A stretch of 64,000 nucleotides of DNA from Gemmobacter aquatilis (GTDB lineage Bacteria > Pseudomonadota > Alphaproteobacteria > Rhodobacterales > Rhodobacteraceae): positions 186,001-250,000 of the forward strand of contig NZ_FOCE01000002.1 in NCBI RefSeq assembly GCF_900110025.1, written 5' to 3'. The stretch's first letter is position 1; the number at the start of each line of letters is the position of its first letter. Shown in pieces: positions 63,334 to 64,000 of the stretch. The position numbers and the translations under genes were made by a program. The notes beneath the pieces are model-generated. The model saw only the letters and a list, made by a program, of their open reading frames with translations. It searched no databases and was not told where the DNA came from.

Positions 63334-64000
63334 TCAGGTGCCGCAGAAGGTGCGGAACCCGGCGACAAAAGCCTCGGGCGCAGGCAGCGCATAGGCCTCC
63401 AGCCCGGCCCGCTCCTGATACGGATCGCCGATCACCGCCAGCAGCGCCTCGAACGGCGCCAGATCGCCCTCGCCCGCCGCCGCCAGCGCCGCCTCCACCT
63501 TCTCGTTGCGCGGGATGTAGATCGGGTTCACCGCCCGGATGCGCGCCGCCGCATCCGCCGCCCGCCGCGCCCGCCACTGCGGCAGCCACCGCTCCAGCGC
63601 CGCCGTATCGGTGAACATGCCCCGCAGCTTGCCCTCATCCGTCACCGCATCGGCCAGCCGCCGAAAGCCCAGCGTGAAATCGCTGCCCTGCAGTGCCGCC
63701 AGAAACCCCTCGGCCAGCGCCAGATCGCCGGGGTCTTCCCCCGCCAGCCCCAGCTTGCCCCGCATCACCGCCAGCCATTCGGCGCGATACTGCCCGGCAA
63801 TCGCCTCCAGCCGCCCATTCGCCAGATCAATCGCCCGTGTCTCGTCGGCATCGAACAGCGGCAGCAACGCCTCGGCCAGCCGCGCCAGATTCCATGCCAG
63901 AATCAGCGGCTGGTTGGCATAGGCATAGCGCCCCTGCCGGTCGATCGAGGAAAACACCGCGCCGGGGCTATAGGCCTCCATGAAGGCGCAGGGGCCATAG
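63334..64000 (-). CDS. selO: SelO/YdiU-family protein adenylyltransferase, C-terminal part; 5' end outside the window
   Basis: The frame is open past the right edge; the visible part includes CAFMEAYSPGAVFSSIDRQGRYAYANQP and WNLARLAEALLPL, the marker stretches of SelO (UPF0061) pseudokinases that AMPylate proteins. The catalytic Lys and the metal-binding Asp/Asn lie outside. The C-terminus ends FRTFCGT, keeping the Cys near the end that is typical of the non-selenocysteine bacterial form. Confidence 0.88.
   Translation of the reverse strand, partial: YGPCAFMEAYSPGAVFSSIDRQGRYAYANQPLILAWNLARLAEALLPLFDADETRAIDLANGRLEAIAGQYRAEWLAVMRGKLGLAGEDPGDLALAEGFLAALQGSDFTLGFRRLADAVTDEGKLRGMFTDTAALERWLPQWRARRAADAAARIRAVNPIYIPRNEKVEAALAAAGEGDLAPFEALLAVIGDPYQERAGLEAYALPAPEAFVAGFRTFCGT

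Overview
The window is GC-rich bacterial chromosome from an alphaproteobacterium, most likely family Rhodobacteraceae. Evidence: a 5-aminolevulinate synthase closely resembling Rhodobacter HemA (catalytic Lys at 248), with an FNR/FnrL-type box upstream; a prfB read without a frameshift; an M23 peptidase/bactofilin pair; a nadABC operon; and dense ATGA/TGATG-coupled operons. No insertion sequence, phage, plasmid or CRISPR array is visible. Both window ends cut genes (an M23 peptidase on the left, selO on the right).

Layout. 1-9.2 kb: cell-envelope and housekeeping genes (M23 peptidase, bactofilin, DUF2189 membrane protein, RF2, PBP1A, N-acetylmuramoyl-L-alanine amidase, class I aminotransferase, DsbA-like protein). 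9.2-17.8 kb: MFS pump with divergent LysR regulator, ispG, RodZ-like HTH protein, hemA, a small secreted protein, M20 dipeptidase and GNAT. 17.9-18.8 kb: a GC-rich tandem palindromic repeat, a small membrane protein and two identical tRNA-Asp genes sharing a promoter and a terminator. 18.9-32.4 kb: pirin, then a betaine/choline-type catabolic locus: a ProXVW-like ABC importer with a double permease, two choline-kinase-like phosphotransferases each paired with a large FAD/GcvT (dimethylglycine/sarcosine dehydrogenase-like) enzyme, and a DeoR regulator with an inositol-monophosphatase-like enzyme. 32.6-36.0 kb: nadABC.

36.1-57.3 kb is the most interesting part. Two divergent operons look like one regulon for an N-heterocycle, probably a modified or methylated purine. 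Leftward: BMP-family nucleoside/purine ABC importer, 8-oxoguanine-deaminase-like enzyme, a Rieske-oxygenase catalytic subunit WITHOUT its [2Fe-2S] domain, and guanine deaminase. Rightward: a small acylphosphatase-like protein, a stand-alone Rieske [2Fe-2S] protein, a GST-like protein, a LysR regulator, a two-part ThDP decarboxylase, a GMC oxidoreductase, another amidohydrolase, a second Rieske-less catalytic subunit, a fused FAD+molybdopterin hydroxylase with its [2Fe-2S] partner, and an aldehyde dehydrogenase. A split Rieske oxygenase plus a GST-like protein recalls the NdmC/NdmD/NdmE 7-methylxanthine demethylase. Here the Rieske protein is free-standing and may serve two catalytic partners. 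Near-identical LysR-type palindromes lie in the divergent promoter region and before the ThDP genes.

57.5-64 kb: an aldehyde dehydrogenase with a GAF-Fis regulator that lacks the AAA+ domain, then a ModE-like regulator and modABC (molybdate uptake) with two matching ModE-like palindromes. This supply of molybdenum fits the neighbouring molybdenum hydroxylase. The window ends in selO.
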